A stretch of DNA of 64,000 nucleotides from Gilichinskyi gelida (GTDB lineage Bacteria; Acidobacteriota; Thermoanaerobaculia; Gp7-AA8), in the NCBI GenBank assembly GCA_038040385.1, contig JBBPII010000016.1:82642-146641 (forward strand). The letters are read 5' to 3'. A program made the translations under genes and the position numbers. Under the pieces are notes generated by a model. The model was not told the origin of the DNA and made no database searches. It saw nothing but the letters and a program-made list of their open reading frames with translations. The stretch's first letter is position 1. The number at the start of each line of letters is the position of its first letter. Below are positions 1 through 8,509 of the stretch, in pieces.

Positions 1-395
1 AGATTGCCGTTGTGGGCGATGGCGATCGGCCCCTTGTTCGTCGAGGCCACCAGCGGCTGCGCGTTGCAGAGCAGCGAGCCGCCGGCGGTCGAGTAGCGCA
101 CATGCCCGATGGCGATGTCGCCGGGCAGCCTCGCCAATCGCTCGTGCGTGAAGATGTCGGCGACGTAGCCCATCTCCTTCTCGGAGTGAATCTGCGGCGT
201 GCCGGGAGCGATCAGCAACTCGCTTGCGCCGCTGGAGCCGACGGGCTCGCCGATGTTCGTATCCGACGCGATTCCGTCACGCGAAACGGAGGCGATTCCG
301 GCGCTCTCCTGACCTCTATGCTGCAGGGCGTAGAGGCCGAGGTAAACGAGATTGGCCGCGTCCTTGTGGTTGAGGATTCCGAAGACGCCACACAT
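1..395 (-). CDS. purF: Amidophosphoribosyltransferase, N-terminal part (cut by window edge)
   Basis: This is the first ~131 residues of glutamine PRPP amidotransferase, which makes phosphoribosylamine from PRPP and glutamine in the first step of purine synthesis. The translation begins MCGVFGILNHKD, placing the N-terminal nucleophile Cys at position 2 after Met removal. LQHRGQESAGI and GHVRYST, typical of class II glutamine amidotransferases, follow. The PRPP-binding domain lies outside the window. The ATG at 395 is fixed by the need for Cys2. It is the last visible gene of tsaE-purL-GNAT-purF, 46 bases after the GNAT stop, so co-transcription is likely. No clear Shine-Dalgarno sequence is visible. 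Confidence 0.95.
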   Translation of the reverse strand, partial: MCGVFGILNHKDAANLVYLGLYALQHRGQESAGIASVSRDGIASDTNIGEPVGSSGASELLIAPGTPQIHSEKEMGYVADIFTHERLARLPGDIAIGHVRYSTAGGSLLCNAQPLVASTNKGPIAIAHNGN

Positions 396-441
396 GAGAA
401 TCGGTACAACGCAGTGTAGCGCGTTCCGTCATCCCTGGCCG

Positions 442-1302
442 TCACAACTCGCGGACCATCTCGATCTGACGGATCATCTTCTGCGCGCCGCACTTTTCGA
501 GAAACGCGGCGATGCCCGCGTCGCGGTCGTCGATGTTCATGATGCGCAGGCGCTTGCCGGCGGTCGCCGCGGCGGCTTCGAGCAGGGCGCGGCCGATGCC
601 TTTGCGCCGGTACTCGGGCGCCACAGCCAGCAGCGGGACGTCGCCGTTCGAGGGGAAGACCACCGCGGCGCCGCGCTCGTCGCCGACGACGGCGTAAGGC
701 TCGTTCGCGCGGCGGATCGACGCCACCTCGTTCTGCCACGCAGGGGCGACGTCGTACCAGGAGCGGATGAGTTCGAGCCGCGTGTCATCCCGAGCGCCGA
801 AGAGCGCGAGGGATCCCCCGTGATCGGGCGCTGATCGCATATGCGCGGGGGATCCCTCGCCGTCTTCGCGGCTCGGGATGACAGCGGGGTCGTACGTCCA
901 GCACTGCACTCTCCGCGTCTCCACGAATCCGAGGTCTCGATACAGCGCCGCGGCGCGCTCGTTGGTCTCGATCACTTCGAGGATGTACCGCTTCGCCGGC
1001 AGCGTCTCGATCGAGCGCTGCATGAGCTGCCGCGCGATGCCGCGGCGGCGATGCGAGATCACCGTGCCGGTGCCGCTGTTGTAGGCCGCGTCACCGTCGA
1101 GGCAATTGAAGACGAAGCCGACCAGCCGCGCGCCGTCGAACGCGCCGACCGCGAGGTCGGGGCGGTAGCCGCGTCGCAGGACCAGGTCGCGCAGGTACTC
1201 GACGGTGTACTTCGCGGGCACCGCATAATCGCTGAAGGCGTCGTTGAACGCTTCGGCCATCACGTCGTAGTCGATGCCTTTGAGCGAGCGAATCTTGATC
1301 AC
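442..1302 (-). CDS. Tandem GNAT acetyltransferase (two GNAT domains)
   Basis: The predicted protein has 286 residues with two GNAT folds. The first (about 1-138) has the acetyl-CoA loop HRRRGIARQLM and ends with ALYRDLGFVETR. The second (about 175-286) has EYRRKGIGRALL. The linker at about 140-173 is encoded by a dispersed palindromic repeat read in frame. The start is the GTG at 1302, which overlaps the purL stop (GTGA) and begins directly at the first GNAT strand; a longer frame upstream is only antisense-like reading of purL. GNAT enzymes move an acetyl group from acetyl-CoA to an amine; the substrate is unknown. Its place between purL and purF suggests co-expression rather than a purine role. 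Confidence 0.85.
   Translation of the reverse strand: MIKIRSLKGIDYDVMAEAFNDAFSDYAVPAKYTVEYLRDLVLRRGYRPDLAVGAFDGARLVGFVFNCLDGDAAYNSGTGTVISHRRRGIARQLMQRSIETLPAKRYILEVIETNERAAALYRDLGFVETRRVQCWTYDPAVIPSREDGEGSPAHMRSAPDHGGSLALFGARDDTRLELIRSWYDVAPAWQNEVASIRRANEPYAVVGDERGAAVVFPSNGDVPLLAVAPEYRRKGIGRALLEAAAATAGKRLRIMNIDDRDAGIAAFLEKCGAQKMIRQIEMVREL
784..883. repeat. Dispersed palindromic repeat (GTCATCC...GGATGAC family), inside the GNAT gene
   Basis: The two ends are inverted (GTCATCCCGAGC and GCTCGGGATGAC) with further paired GGATCCC/GGGATCC blocks in the middle. The same family recurs at 11212, 32312, 41142, 52903 and 59591, with half copies near 39311 and 40365. Here it is translated in frame as the linker between two GNAT domains. 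Confidence 0.85.
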
Positions 1303-3542
1303 CGGGCGACCAACTCCGCCTCGCCGGCCAGAAGCAGCGCGAACGCGGAGCGCCAGATGCGCGCCAGCTCCGGCGCCGTCGTGCGCACCAGCGGCACGCC
1401 GTGGCGCTCGATCAGGAACATGCCGAGCTGCGTGTAGCCGATGCGCATGGCCGGCACGCCGTGCGTCCTCGCGCGGTGAAGGACCTCGTCGACCTGAGAC
1501 GTGCTGACGATCGCGCGGCCCTGCGACTCGCTGAATAGCAGTGCGACGGCATCGACGTCGTCCGCGTGTCCGCCGAGCTCCACGTGGCAGCCGGCGCCGT
1601 CCATCGACGACTCCGCGAGGGCCACCGCCAGGCCGCCGTTCGAGACGTCGTGCGCGCTCCGGATCAGGCGGTTCCCGTCGAGCGACAGCAGCAGGTCGAT
1701 GAGCGCCTTCTCCGCGTCGAGGTCGACGCGGGGCGGCGCGGCCATCGCGTCGGGCATTGCCAGTTGCTGCCATTCCGATCCGCCCAGCTCGTCGCGCGTG
1801 GCGCCGAGGAGCACGACGTCGAGCCCCGCCTCGGGGAAGGCGATGGCGCGGCCGGCGTCGTCGCGCTCGAGGATGCCGACCATCCCCACCGTCGGCGTCG
1901 GATACACCGCGCGCCCCTCGGTCTCGTTGTAGAACGAGACGTTGCCGCTGACCACCGGCGTGCCGAGGGCGTTGCAGGCGTCGGCGATGCCGCGGATGCA
2001 CTCCGCGAATTGCCACATGATCTCCGGCCGCTCCGGCGATCCGAAGTTGAGGCAGTCGGTGATCGCCACCGGCCGCCCGCCGCTCGCGGCGATGTTGCGC
2101 GCCGCTTCGGCCACCGCCTGCTTGCCGCCCTCGTACGGGTCGAGGTAGCAGTAGACCGGATTGACGTCGGAGGTCATCGCCAGCGCGCGGCCGGTGCCTT
2201 TGACCCGCACGATCGCCGCGTCGCGCTGCTCCGGGCGGGCGATGGTGTTGGTGCGGACGGTAGTGTCGTACTGCTCGAAGATCCACTGCTTCGAGCACAA
2301 GTTCGGCGAGGCGATGAGGCGGAGGAACGTGTCGGTGAGGTCGCCATCGTCAACGCGCGGGCGATTCACTCGCGGCTTCACGTCGTCGAGGTACGCCGGC
2401 CGCTGTAGTAACCGTTGATATAGCGGCGCCTCCGTCGAAATCGGCTCGACGGGGATGGCCGCCACCTCCTCGTCATGCCAGATGATGCGCACGGTTCCGT
2501 CGTCGGTCACCCTGCCGACGACCGAGGCGTTGAGGTCCCACTTCTCGAACACGCGCACCACTTCGTCTTCGCGGCCCTGTTTGGCCACGATGAGCATCCG
2601 CTCCTGCGACTCCGAGAGCATGATCTCGTACGGCGTCATGCCGGCCTCGCGGACGGGGACGTTGTCGAGCACCAGCCGCACGCCGGTGCCGGCGCGGCCG
2701 GCCATCTCGAACGTCGACGACGTCAGCCCCGCGGCCCCCATGTCCTGAATGCCGACGATGGCCCCACCATCGTCAACATCGCCCATGATCTCCAGGCAGG
2801 CTTCCAGCAGCAGTTTCTCGGTGAAGGGATCGCCGACCTGCACGGTCGGGCGTTTCTCTTCCGACGTCTCGTCGAACTCGGCGGAGGCCATGGTCGCGCC
2901 GTGGATGCCGTCGCGGCCGGTCTTCGAGCCGACGTAGATGATGGGATTGCCGACGCCGCTCGCCGTCCCCTTGAAGATGCGGTCGGCGGTGGTGACGCCG
3001 AGGGCGAAGACGTTGACCAGGATGTTGCCGTTGTAGGAGCGATGAAACGACGTCTCGCCGCCGACGGTGGGAATGCCGATGCAGTTTCCGTAGCCGCTGA
3101 TGCCGCGCACCACGCCGTCGACCAGGTACTTCATGCGGGGCGCGTCGAGGTCGCCGAAGCGTAGCGAGTCGAGACAGGCGATGGGCCGCGCGCCCATGGT
3201 GAAGATGTCCCGCAGGATGCCGCCGACGCCGGTCGCGGCCCCCTGGTACGGCTCGATGAACGACGGATGGTTGTGCGACTCCATCTTGAACGCCGCCACC
3301 CACCCGTCGCCGATATCGATGACCCCGGCGTTCTCCCCCGGCCCCTGGACCACGCGCGGGCCGGTGGTGGGGAACTTGCGCAGGTGCACGCGGCTCGACT
3401 TGTACGAGCAGTGCTCCGACCACATCACCGAGAAGATGCCGAGCTCCGTGTAGTTCGGCGCGCGGCCGAGGATCTGCTCGATGCGCGCGTATTCGTCGGC
3501 GGTCAGGCCGTGGGCAGTGATGACGTCAAACGTGATCAGCAT
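1299..3542 (-). CDS. purL: Phosphoribosylformylglycinamidine synthase, PurL subunit
   Basis: A 747-residue small-type PurL, the length expected when PurS and PurQ are separate proteins. It converts FGAR to FGAM with ATP and PurQ-derived ammonia in purine synthesis. Visible family features are the N-terminal GIFSVMWSEHCSYKSS, the MESHNHPSFIEPYQGAATG segment with the conserved His, GVGGILRDIFTMGA, and the second-half PVVSGNVSFYNET and SAHDVSNGGLAVAL blocks. The 5' end overlaps tsaE by 17 bases and the 3' end overlaps the GNAT start, so the four minus-strand genes look like one transcript. purS and purQ are not in the window. Confidence 0.97.
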   Translation of the reverse strand: MLITFDVITAHGLTADEYARIEQILGRAPNYTELGIFSVMWSEHCSYKSSRVHLRKFPTTGPRVVQGPGENAGVIDIGDGWVAAFKMESHNHPSFIEPYQGAATGVGGILRDIFTMGARPIACLDSLRFGDLDAPRMKYLVDGVVRGISGYGNCIGIPTVGGETSFHRSYNGNILVNVFALGVTTADRIFKGTASGVGNPIIYVGSKTGRDGIHGATMASAEFDETSEEKRPTVQVGDPFTEKLLLEACLEIMGDVDDGGAIVGIQDMGAAGLTSSTFEMAGRAGTGVRLVLDNVPVREAGMTPYEIMLSESQERMLIVAKQGREDEVVRVFEKWDLNASVVGRVTDDGTVRIIWHDEEVAAIPVEPISTEAPLYQRLLQRPAYLDDVKPRVNRPRVDDGDLTDTFLRLIASPNLCSKQWIFEQYDTTVRTNTIARPEQRDAAIVRVKGTGRALAMTSDVNPVYCYLDPYEGGKQAVAEAARNIAASGGRPVAITDCLNFGSPERPEIMWQFAECIRGIADACNALGTPVVSGNVSFYNETEGRAVYPTPTVGMVGILERDDAGRAIAFPEAGLDVVLLGATRDELGGSEWQQLAMPDAMAAPPRVDLDAEKALIDLLLSLDGNRLIRSAHDVSNGGLAVALAESSMDGAGCHVELGGHADDVDAVALLFSESQGRAIVSTSQVDEVLHRARTHGVPAMRIGYTQLGMFLIERHGVPLVRTTAPELARIWRSAFALLLAGEAELVAR

Positions 3543-3966
3543 CGAATTGGATTTTACGCGCGCCGTCGTCCTCGACGGTGATCCTCACCTCCGCGTGCCC
3601 GTCCTCGAACTCCTCGAACTCGCGCTTCGGCCACTCGATGAGCTTCACGCCGGGGCCGGCCAGCAGCTCGGGGATGCCGATCTCCAGCCACTCGCGGCGG
3701 TTCTCCGACAGCCGGTAGCCGTCGATGTGGATGACCGGCGCGCCGCTGGCGGTCGGGTACTCATGCACGATGGCGAACGTCGGCGACGCCACCTCGGCCG
3801 GGTCGGCGCCGAGCACCGCGGCGATGGCCCGCGCCAGAAACGTCTTGCCGCTGCCGAGGTCGCCGATCAGGTGGACGACGGCATCGGGCGGCAGCAGGCC
3901 CGCGATCTCCCGTCCGGCCGCCGCGGTCTCCTCCTCGGTTTGACAAATCCAGCTTCGCGGCGGCAT
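3526..3966 (-). CDS. tsaE: tRNA threonylcarbamoyladenosine biosynthesis ATPase TsaE
   Basis: A 146-residue P-loop protein required with TsaB and TsaD for t6A37 modification of ANN-decoding tRNAs. The Walker A motif GDLGSGKTFLARAI, the SPTFAIVHEY segment, HIDGYRL and IEWPKR are the usual TsaE landmarks. The ATG at 3966 is chosen because it begins just before the first conserved strand; an in-frame ATG at 3990 would add eight residues and cannot be excluded. It is the first gene of the minus-strand cluster leading into purL and overlaps it by 17 bases. The protease gene at 4024 diverges from it. Confidence 0.92.
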   Translation of the reverse strand: MPPRSWICQTEEETAAAGREIAGLLPPDAVVHLIGDLGSGKTFLARAIAAVLGADPAEVASPTFAIVHEYPTASGAPVIHIDGYRLSENRREWLEIGIPELLAGPGVKLIEWPKREFEEFEDGHAEVRITVEDDGARKIQFDADHV

Positions 3967-4023
3967 GTTGCGATTGTAACGATCGCCCATCGATCCGCAC
4001 TATGAAGAGCAGGAGGCCCGTCC

Positions 4024-4848
4024 ATGGCCACACGCATCTGTTTCGATCGTCCCATTCCGCCCGAGCACAAGCTGGAGGCGGCGCGCCTCGCGGCGAGCGA
4101 GAACAAGCGCAACGAGCCGTCGACGCTGATGCTCCCCGCGGGCGCCTCGTTCCATCCGATGAAGATGGCGCTCATCACCGGCAAGCGGTGGGCGAACGCC
4201 CGCAAGCTCGGCGTGCACTTCCTCGACGGATCGAAGAAACAGCGCACGTTGACGCAAAAGTACGCCAGCGCGTGGACCAAGTTCGCCAACGTGATCTTCG
4301 ATTACGAGGCCGGCCCGCAGGCCGAGATCCGCATCTCCTTCGTGGCCGATCGCGGCTCGTGGTCTGCGGTGGGCACCGACGCGCTCGTTCGTGCCGCCTT
4401 CCTTCTCGGTAAGCCGACCATGAACTTCGGCTGGCTGCGCGACGGCACCTCGGAGACCGAGTGGCGGCGCGTGGTCATCCACGAATTCGGCCACGCCCTC
4501 GGCGCCATTCACGAGCATCAGAATCCGTCGGGCGGCATCACATGGAACCTCCCCGAGGTTTACCGAACGTTCGGCGGCCCGCCGAACCGGTGGACGCGCA
4601 GCCAGATCGACAGCAACATCGTGCAGAAGTACTCCATCAATCAGTTGAACGCGTCGAAGTTCGACATCAAGTCGATCATGCTCTACACGTTTCCAGCGAG
4701 CCTGATCCTCGGCGGACAAGAGATGCCGAACAACACCGACCTCTCCGCCGGCGACAAGAGCTTCATCGCCCAGATGTATCCGAAGACCACTGGCGTCGCC
4801 CCCGCTGCATCGCGCAGCCATCCGGCCCTTCGGAGTGCGGCGGCGTAG
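4024..4848 (+). CDS. Astacin-like zinc metallopeptidase without a signal peptide
   Basis: The 274-residue protein carries a full metzincin zinc signature from His153, HEFGHALGAIHE, matching the astacin pattern HExxHxxGxxHE. A Met-turn follows later (KSIMLY). Astacins cleave peptides with a Zn ligated by three His and use the Glu as base. The N-terminus (MATRICFDRPIPPEH) is not a signal peptide and no propeptide is evident, so a cytosolic or non-classically secreted location is inferred. The start is supported by an AGGAGG nine bases upstream. Reticulate repeat sequence begins right at its 3' end and contributes the last few residues. It diverges from tsaE. Confidence 0.85.
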   Translation: MATRICFDRPIPPEHKLEAARLAASENKRNEPSTLMLPAGASFHPMKMALITGKRWANARKLGVHFLDGSKKQRTLTQKYASAWTKFANVIFDYEAGPQAEIRISFVADRGSWSAVGTDALVRAAFLLGKPTMNFGWLRDGTSETEWRRVVIHEFGHALGAIHEHQNPSGGITWNLPEVYRTFGGPPNRWTRSQIDSNIVQKYSINQLNASKFDIKSIMLYTFPASLILGGQEMPNNTDLSAGDKSFIAQMYPKTTGVAPAASRSHPALRSAAA

Positions 4849-4985
4849 CCGCCGCATGACGCTCGCGAGCGGAGCGCCGGCGTCCACGCCGGCTGGCTCG
4901 CAGGCGTCCCGCGCCTGCGTTTTCAAGAGGCGGCGAGGACGCCGCCTAGCCAGCCGCCGGGGACGGCGGCGTTCCGCGGCCTTCA
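4836..4985. repeat. Repeat patch of GCCGGCG/CGCCGGC palindromes between convergent genes
   Basis: This stretch holds nested inverted blocks such as GCCGGCGTCCACGCCGGC, GGCGTCCCGCGCC and GCGGCGAGGACGCCGCC. A related patch lies at 7985-8106, sharing the 'gagccagccggcgaggacgc' type core in both orientations. It reaches the last bases of the nnr gene. It could act as a bidirectional stem-loop terminator between the convergent protease and nnr genes, but there is no U tract. Confidence 0.65.
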
Positions 4986-6473
4986 GAGCCGCCGAATGGC
5001 GAGGGGCAGCCGCTCCGCGAGATCGCTCGCCGCGAGCCCGGTGTCGCCCATCTCGTCGCGCAGCATGTCGCCGGCGAAGCCGTGCAGGTAGACGCCCGCC
5101 GCCGCGGCGTCGAACGGATCGACGCCCCGCGCCAGCAGCGCGGCGATGATCCCGCCGAGGACGTCGCCCATGCCGCCGCTGGCCATGCCGGGATTGCCGG
5201 TGGGGTTGACGCGCACGTAGCCGTCGGGATCGGCGATGAGCGTCTGGTGTCCCTTCAGCACGACGATGCACTTCGCGGCGCGCGCCGCCTCGCGCGCGGC
5301 GTCGACCCGCGCGGCGTTGATCGACGTCGCGTCGCCGCCGATGAGCCGCGCCAGCTCGCCGGGATGCGGCGTAATGATGCGCGGGCGGCCGTGCGGGTTG
5401 ATCTCGGCGGCGCGGCCGGCGAAGGCGTTGAGGCCGGAGGCGTCGATGACCAGCGGCGCCTCGATGCGCTCGACGAGCGCGCGGACGCGGGCGTACGACG
5501 CCTCGTCGTCGCGGAGGCCGGGGCCGATGAGCACCGCGTCCTTGCCGGCGATGGCGTCGTCGTCCGTCGCCGTCATCGACTCGATGGAGTGCGCGTGGAT
5601 CAGCGGCACGGTCTCGCGGTCGGTGATCACCGTGACCAGTCCCGCGCCGCTGCGGATCGCGCCGCGCGCCGCGAGCACCGCGGCGCCGCTGCGGCCGGGC
5701 GAGCCGCCGACGATGGCCACGTGACCGTACGTTCCCTTGTGCGTGTCCGCCAGGCGCGGGGCGAGGTGCGGGCGAACGTCGGCGGGCGTAGTGAGGACGA
5801 GGGTGATGCCTTCGTCCTCGATCGCCGCGGCGGGAATGGAGATGTCGGCGACGATCACCTCGCCGCAGATGCTCGCGGCCGGATCGAACACGTGGCAGAT
5901 CTTCGGCACGGCAAACGTGACGGTGACCGCGGCGCGAATGCACGGCTCGAACGGCGTAGCGCTTGAGGCGTTGGCGCCGCTCGGCAGATCGACCGCCACG
6001 ATCGGCAGCGCCAGTTCGTTGATGGACCGAATGACCTCCGCAAACACGCCTTCCGGCGCGCGATTGAGGCCGGTGCCGAAGAGGGCGTCGACGACGAGGT
6101 CGGCGTCGGAAGCGTGAACCAGCGCGTCGTCGAGCGACTCCTCATCGACGACGTCGTACATCGGCAGCGCCAGCCGCTCGCAGATCTCGAGGTTCACCCG
6201 CGCATCGCCCTCGAACTTCTTCCGGTCACCGACGATCAGCACTGCCGGCACCACCCCGCGATTCTCCAGATGCCGCGCCACGGCCAGCCCGTCCCCGCCG
6301 TTCGCCCCCGTCCCGCAAACGACCGCCACCCGCTCGCAGTCGCGGTAGTGCTCGAAGATGGCGTCGACCACGGCGAGAGCGGCGTTTTCCATCAGGATGA
6401 GGGAAGGGATGGCGAAGCGCTGCGTGGCGCGGTTGTCGACGGATTGCATTTGTTTGGCGGTGAGGATCTTCAT
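4983..6473 (-). CDS. nnr: Bifunctional NAD(P)HX epimerase / ADP-dependent NAD(P)HX dehydratase
   Basis: A 496-residue repair enzyme that restores hydrated NADH/NADPH. The N-terminal YjeF_N epimerase domain (about 1-215) has the start MKILTAKQMQSVD, GTGANGGDGLAVAR and VVDALFGTGLNR. The C-terminal ribokinase-like dehydratase (about 225-496) has GTYGHVAIVGGSPGRSGAA, ITPHPGELARL and the signature NPGMASGGMGDVLGG. The ATG at 6473 is preferred because it starts at the conserved MKIL; an upstream in-frame ATG at 6488 would add five residues. Its start overlaps the stop of the DUF2064 gene by four bases (ATGA), indicating translational coupling. Confidence 0.95.
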   Translation of the reverse strand: MKILTAKQMQSVDNRATQRFAIPSLILMENAALAVVDAIFEHYRDCERVAVVCGTGANGGDGLAVARHLENRGVVPAVLIVGDRKKFEGDARVNLEICERLALPMYDVVDEESLDDALVHASDADLVVDALFGTGLNRAPEGVFAEVIRSINELALPIVAVDLPSGANASSATPFEPCIRAAVTVTFAVPKICHVFDPAASICGEVIVADISIPAAAIEDEGITLVLTTPADVRPHLAPRLADTHKGTYGHVAIVGGSPGRSGAAVLAARGAIRSGAGLVTVITDRETVPLIHAHSIESMTATDDDAIAGKDAVLIGPGLRDDEASYARVRALVERIEAPLVIDASGLNAFAGRAAEINPHGRPRIITPHPGELARLIGGDATSINAARVDAAREAARAAKCIVVLKGHQTLIADPDGYVRVNPTGNPGMASGGMGDVLGGIIAALLARGVDPFDAAAAGVYLHGFAGDMLRDEMGDTGLAASDLAERLPLAIRRL

Positions 6474-7156
6474 GCCGCGAATCCCCACTCGCGCAGCAGC
6501 GCGGCGAGCTCGCCGCCGTCGCCGTCGGTGGCGTAGCGCCGGAGGTCGTCCTCGACGTCGATGTCATACCTCTCCGGCAGCATGGCCACCGTTTGTTGCG
6601 AGGCAGCGATGCGTGAAAGCGTCTCCTGCAGCACGGAGGACGAGCCCCACTCCACGCCGGCGAAGATGGCGGAGTCGAAGGCGCCGGCGCGGCAGCCGAT
6701 GAGGTAGTAGCCGCCGTCGGTGGCCGGGCCGAGGACCCATTCGCAGGAGTCGAGGAGCGCCAGGGCCTGATCGAGCGTGCTGCGTGAGAGGCGCGGATCG
6801 TCGACGCCGATGGCCACGATCTTTTCCGTGCGATGAAAGAAAAAGCGCTCGGAGAAGGCCATGGCCAGGCGGTCGCCGAGGGTGTCGCCGGTCTGCATGG
6901 CGGTGGGGTAGCCGTTGAACGCGCGCGCCAGCCGCTCGCCGTTCGCCGCCTCGGTCGGCGCCCACATCACTTCGATCTCTGTCCGCTCCGACGACGGCCC
7001 GATCGAGGCCAGCAGGTCGCGCAGCATCGCCTCGTAGACCGCCAGCGCTTTCGCCTCGCCGATGGCCCGCGCCAGCCGCGTCTTCACCTTCCCCAGCTCC
7101 GGCAGTCGCGCGAAGACGAGCACCCGCTCGGGTGGGGGAGGGATGGTGCGGAACAC
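6470..7156 (-). CDS. DUF2064 / TIGR04282 family nucleotidyl- or glycosyl-transferase-like protein
   Basis: The 228-residue protein has the DUF2064 pattern: LVFARLPELGKVKTRLARAIG at the nucleotide-binding start, the acidic VAIGVDDPRLS segment, and GPATDGGYYLIG. Members are GT-A-fold transferases; some are linked to arsenosugar or other small-molecule glycosylation, but the substrate here is unknown. The GTG at 7156 is chosen because it gives the family-length N-terminus and lies 22 bases from the divergent gene; longer frames would run into that gene. It is coupled to the NAD(P)HX repair gene, which gives no clear functional hint. Confidence 0.8.
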   Translation of the reverse strand: MFRTIPPPPERVLVFARLPELGKVKTRLARAIGEAKALAVYEAMLRDLLASIGPSSERTEIEVMWAPTEAANGERLARAFNGYPTAMQTGDTLGDRLAMAFSERFFFHRTEKIVAIGVDDPRLSRSTLDQALALLDSCEWVLGPATDGGYYLIGCRAGAFDSAIFAGVEWGSSSVLQETLSRIAASQQTVAMLPERYDIDVEDDLRRYATDGDGGELAALLREWGFAA

Positions 7157-7178
7157 GGCGCAAGTATATTGATGCGCC
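7157..7178. promoter_or_regulatory. 22-base divergent start region with overlapping -10-like boxes
   Basis: Only 22 bases separate two divergent GTG starts. On the minus strand TATACT (7168-7163) lies seven bases from the GTG at 7156. On the plus strand TATATT (7165-7170) lies eight bases from the GTG at 7179. Both would produce essentially leaderless transcripts. No convincing -35 boxes are visible, so this is a suggestion only. Confidence 0.35.
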
Positions 7179-7934
7179 GTGAGGACCATCGCCCTGCTCA
7201 CCGACTTCGGTAACAGCGACCCCTACGTCGCCGCCATGAAGGGGGTCATCGCCTCGCGATGCGACGCGCGAATCGCGGACCTCTCCCACGACGTGCCGCC
7301 GTTCGACGTCTGGGCGGGCGCGTGGTTCCTGCGCGCGGTGGTGCCGTACTGGCCGCCGGGGACGATCTTCGTCGCCGTCGTCGATCCCGGCGTCGGCACG
7401 GCGCGGCGGATCCTCGGCGTCGAGCGCGACGGCCGCACGTTCCTCGCGCCGGACAACGGCATCCTCTCGCTCGTCGCCGCACCGCCGGCGGTGTCGGTGG
7501 AAAACGAGGTGTTCTTCCTCGCCGGCGGCAGCGCGACATTCCACGGGCGCGATCACTTCGCTCCCGTCGCCGCGGCGATCGCCAACGGTACGCCGCTCCA
7601 TGAGCTTGGACCGCGCGTCGACACCATGGTCACGCTCGACTACACGCCGCCGTCGTACGACTGCGCCGCGGCCGTGGGGACGATCGTGGCGGTCGATCGC
7701 TTCGGGAACCTGATCACCGACATCGAGACCGCGCGGCTGCCTTTCGCCCGCTTTGCTGCGCGGGCCGGCGCGCACATCATCGCCCGCATGGCGCGCGCGT
7801 ACGGCGAGGGCGGCGTCGGACCGTTCCTCATCACCGGCTCGACGGGCTGCGTCGAGATCTCCGTCGCCAACGGGAGCGCGGCAGCGCTCTTGCAGCTTGG
7901 CCGCGGCGATCGGGTGACGATCGTTCCCGCGTGA
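7179..7934 (+). CDS. SAM hydroxide adenosyltransferase (DUF62 family)
   Basis: The 251-residue protein matches the DUF62/SAM-hydroxide adenosyltransferase family, which splits S-adenosylmethionine with water-derived hydroxide to adenosine and methionine; related enzymes are fluorinase and chlorinase. Visible motifs are the N-terminal LLTDFGNSDPYVAAMKG, FVAVVDPGVGT, FLAPDNGILS, FHGRDHFAPVAA and the C-terminal VDRFGNLITD. The Asp, Arg and His of the family triad are plausibly within these blocks. The start is GTG; no ATG precedes the conserved first strand. It diverges from the DUF2064 gene. Confidence 0.9.
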   Translation: MRTIALLTDFGNSDPYVAAMKGVIASRCDARIADLSHDVPPFDVWAGAWFLRAVVPYWPPGTIFVAVVDPGVGTARRILGVERDGRTFLAPDNGILSLVAAPPAVSVENEVFFLAGGSATFHGRDHFAPVAAAIANGTPLHELGPRVDTMVTLDYTPPSYDCAAAVGTIVAVDRFGNLITDIETARLPFARFAARAGAHIIARMARAYGEGGVGPFLITGSTGCVEISVANGSAAALLQLGRGDRVTIVPA

Positions 7935-7984
7935 ACGCCAGGCGGAGCTCGCGGGAGCGAAAATCGCGCACGATTTCGTGGAGC

Positions 7985-8106
7985 GGCTGAAGCCGCGTCT
8001 GTAGTGTGGAGCGCCGCCGTCCCGGCGGCTGGCACGGCGGCGTCCCGCCGCCGCCCCCGACGCAGGCGAGACGCCTGCGAGCCAGCCGGCGAGGACGCCG
8101 GCGCTC
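7985..8106. repeat. Dispersed GC-rich palindromic repeat cluster
   Basis: Between the SAM hydrolase and PilZ genes lie nested inverted blocks, including GGAGCGCCGCCGTCCCGGCGGC, GGCGGCGTCCCGCCGCC and GGCGAGGACGCCGGCGCTCC. The outer GGAGCGCCG and CGGCGCTCC ends form an inverted repeat. It resembles the patch at 4836-4985. The frame reading into PilZ from here is repeat-derived and is not counted as part of that gene. Confidence 0.75.
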
Positions 8107-8125
8107 CAACCTCTATAATCACCTG

Positions 8126-8509
8126 ATGGCCACCGGTCGAGATCGCCGCCGCGCCGAGCGCACGCCGACTGCATCGATCCCTGTGCAGCTCTCCGACATC
8201 AACGGCGAGTTGATCGATCTCTCCCTCAGCGGAGCCGCGGTGGTCCACCGCTCGCCGATCCGCCCGGGCAGCTCCGCCACGCTGATCTTCCCCAGCTACG
8301 GCGGCATCTACATCCCCTGCCAGGTGCTGCGCTCGGTGGTGCAGGTGCGCCGCGCCGAGGGCGGTCCGGAGTACGTCTTCCGCTCGGCGATCTCGTTCAA
8401 CGCGATCCCGGCGGAGCAGGAGAAATCGCTGCACGAGTTTCTGCAGATTCAGATTGACCGTCTGCGCGAGAAGCAGGCGGAAGCGGAAGCCGAGCAGAGT
8501 ACTCACTGA
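8126..8509 (+). CDS. PilZ-domain protein (probable c-di-GMP receptor)
   Basis: The 127-residue protein is little more than a PilZ domain. It has the arginine-rich motif RDRRRAER near residues 5-12 and the second motif DLSLSGAAV (the D/NxSxxG box), which together bind cyclic di-GMP. The last 30 residues are a charged helix (EKQAEAEAEQ). The ATG at 8126 is chosen because upstream frame is repeat sequence and the RxxxR motif follows directly. It is convergent with the UbiE gene and the two coding sequences overlap by 113 bases. The output it controls is unknown. Confidence 0.87.
   Translation: MATGRDRRRAERTPTASIPVQLSDINGELIDLSLSGAAVVHRSPIRPGSSATLIFPSYGGIYIPCQVLRSVVQVRRAEGGPEYVFRSAISFNAIPAEQEKSLHEFLQIQIDRLREKQAEAEAEQSTH

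Noticed and set aside
442..2298. 618-codon frame extending the GNAT gene upstream
   Set aside because: The part above 1302 lies within purL and is only an open shadow; the GTG overlap at 1302 and domain start support the shorter gene.
8006..8125. Upstream extension of the PilZ gene
   Set aside because: It is encoded entirely by the palindromic repeat patch and no homologous N-terminus is expected.
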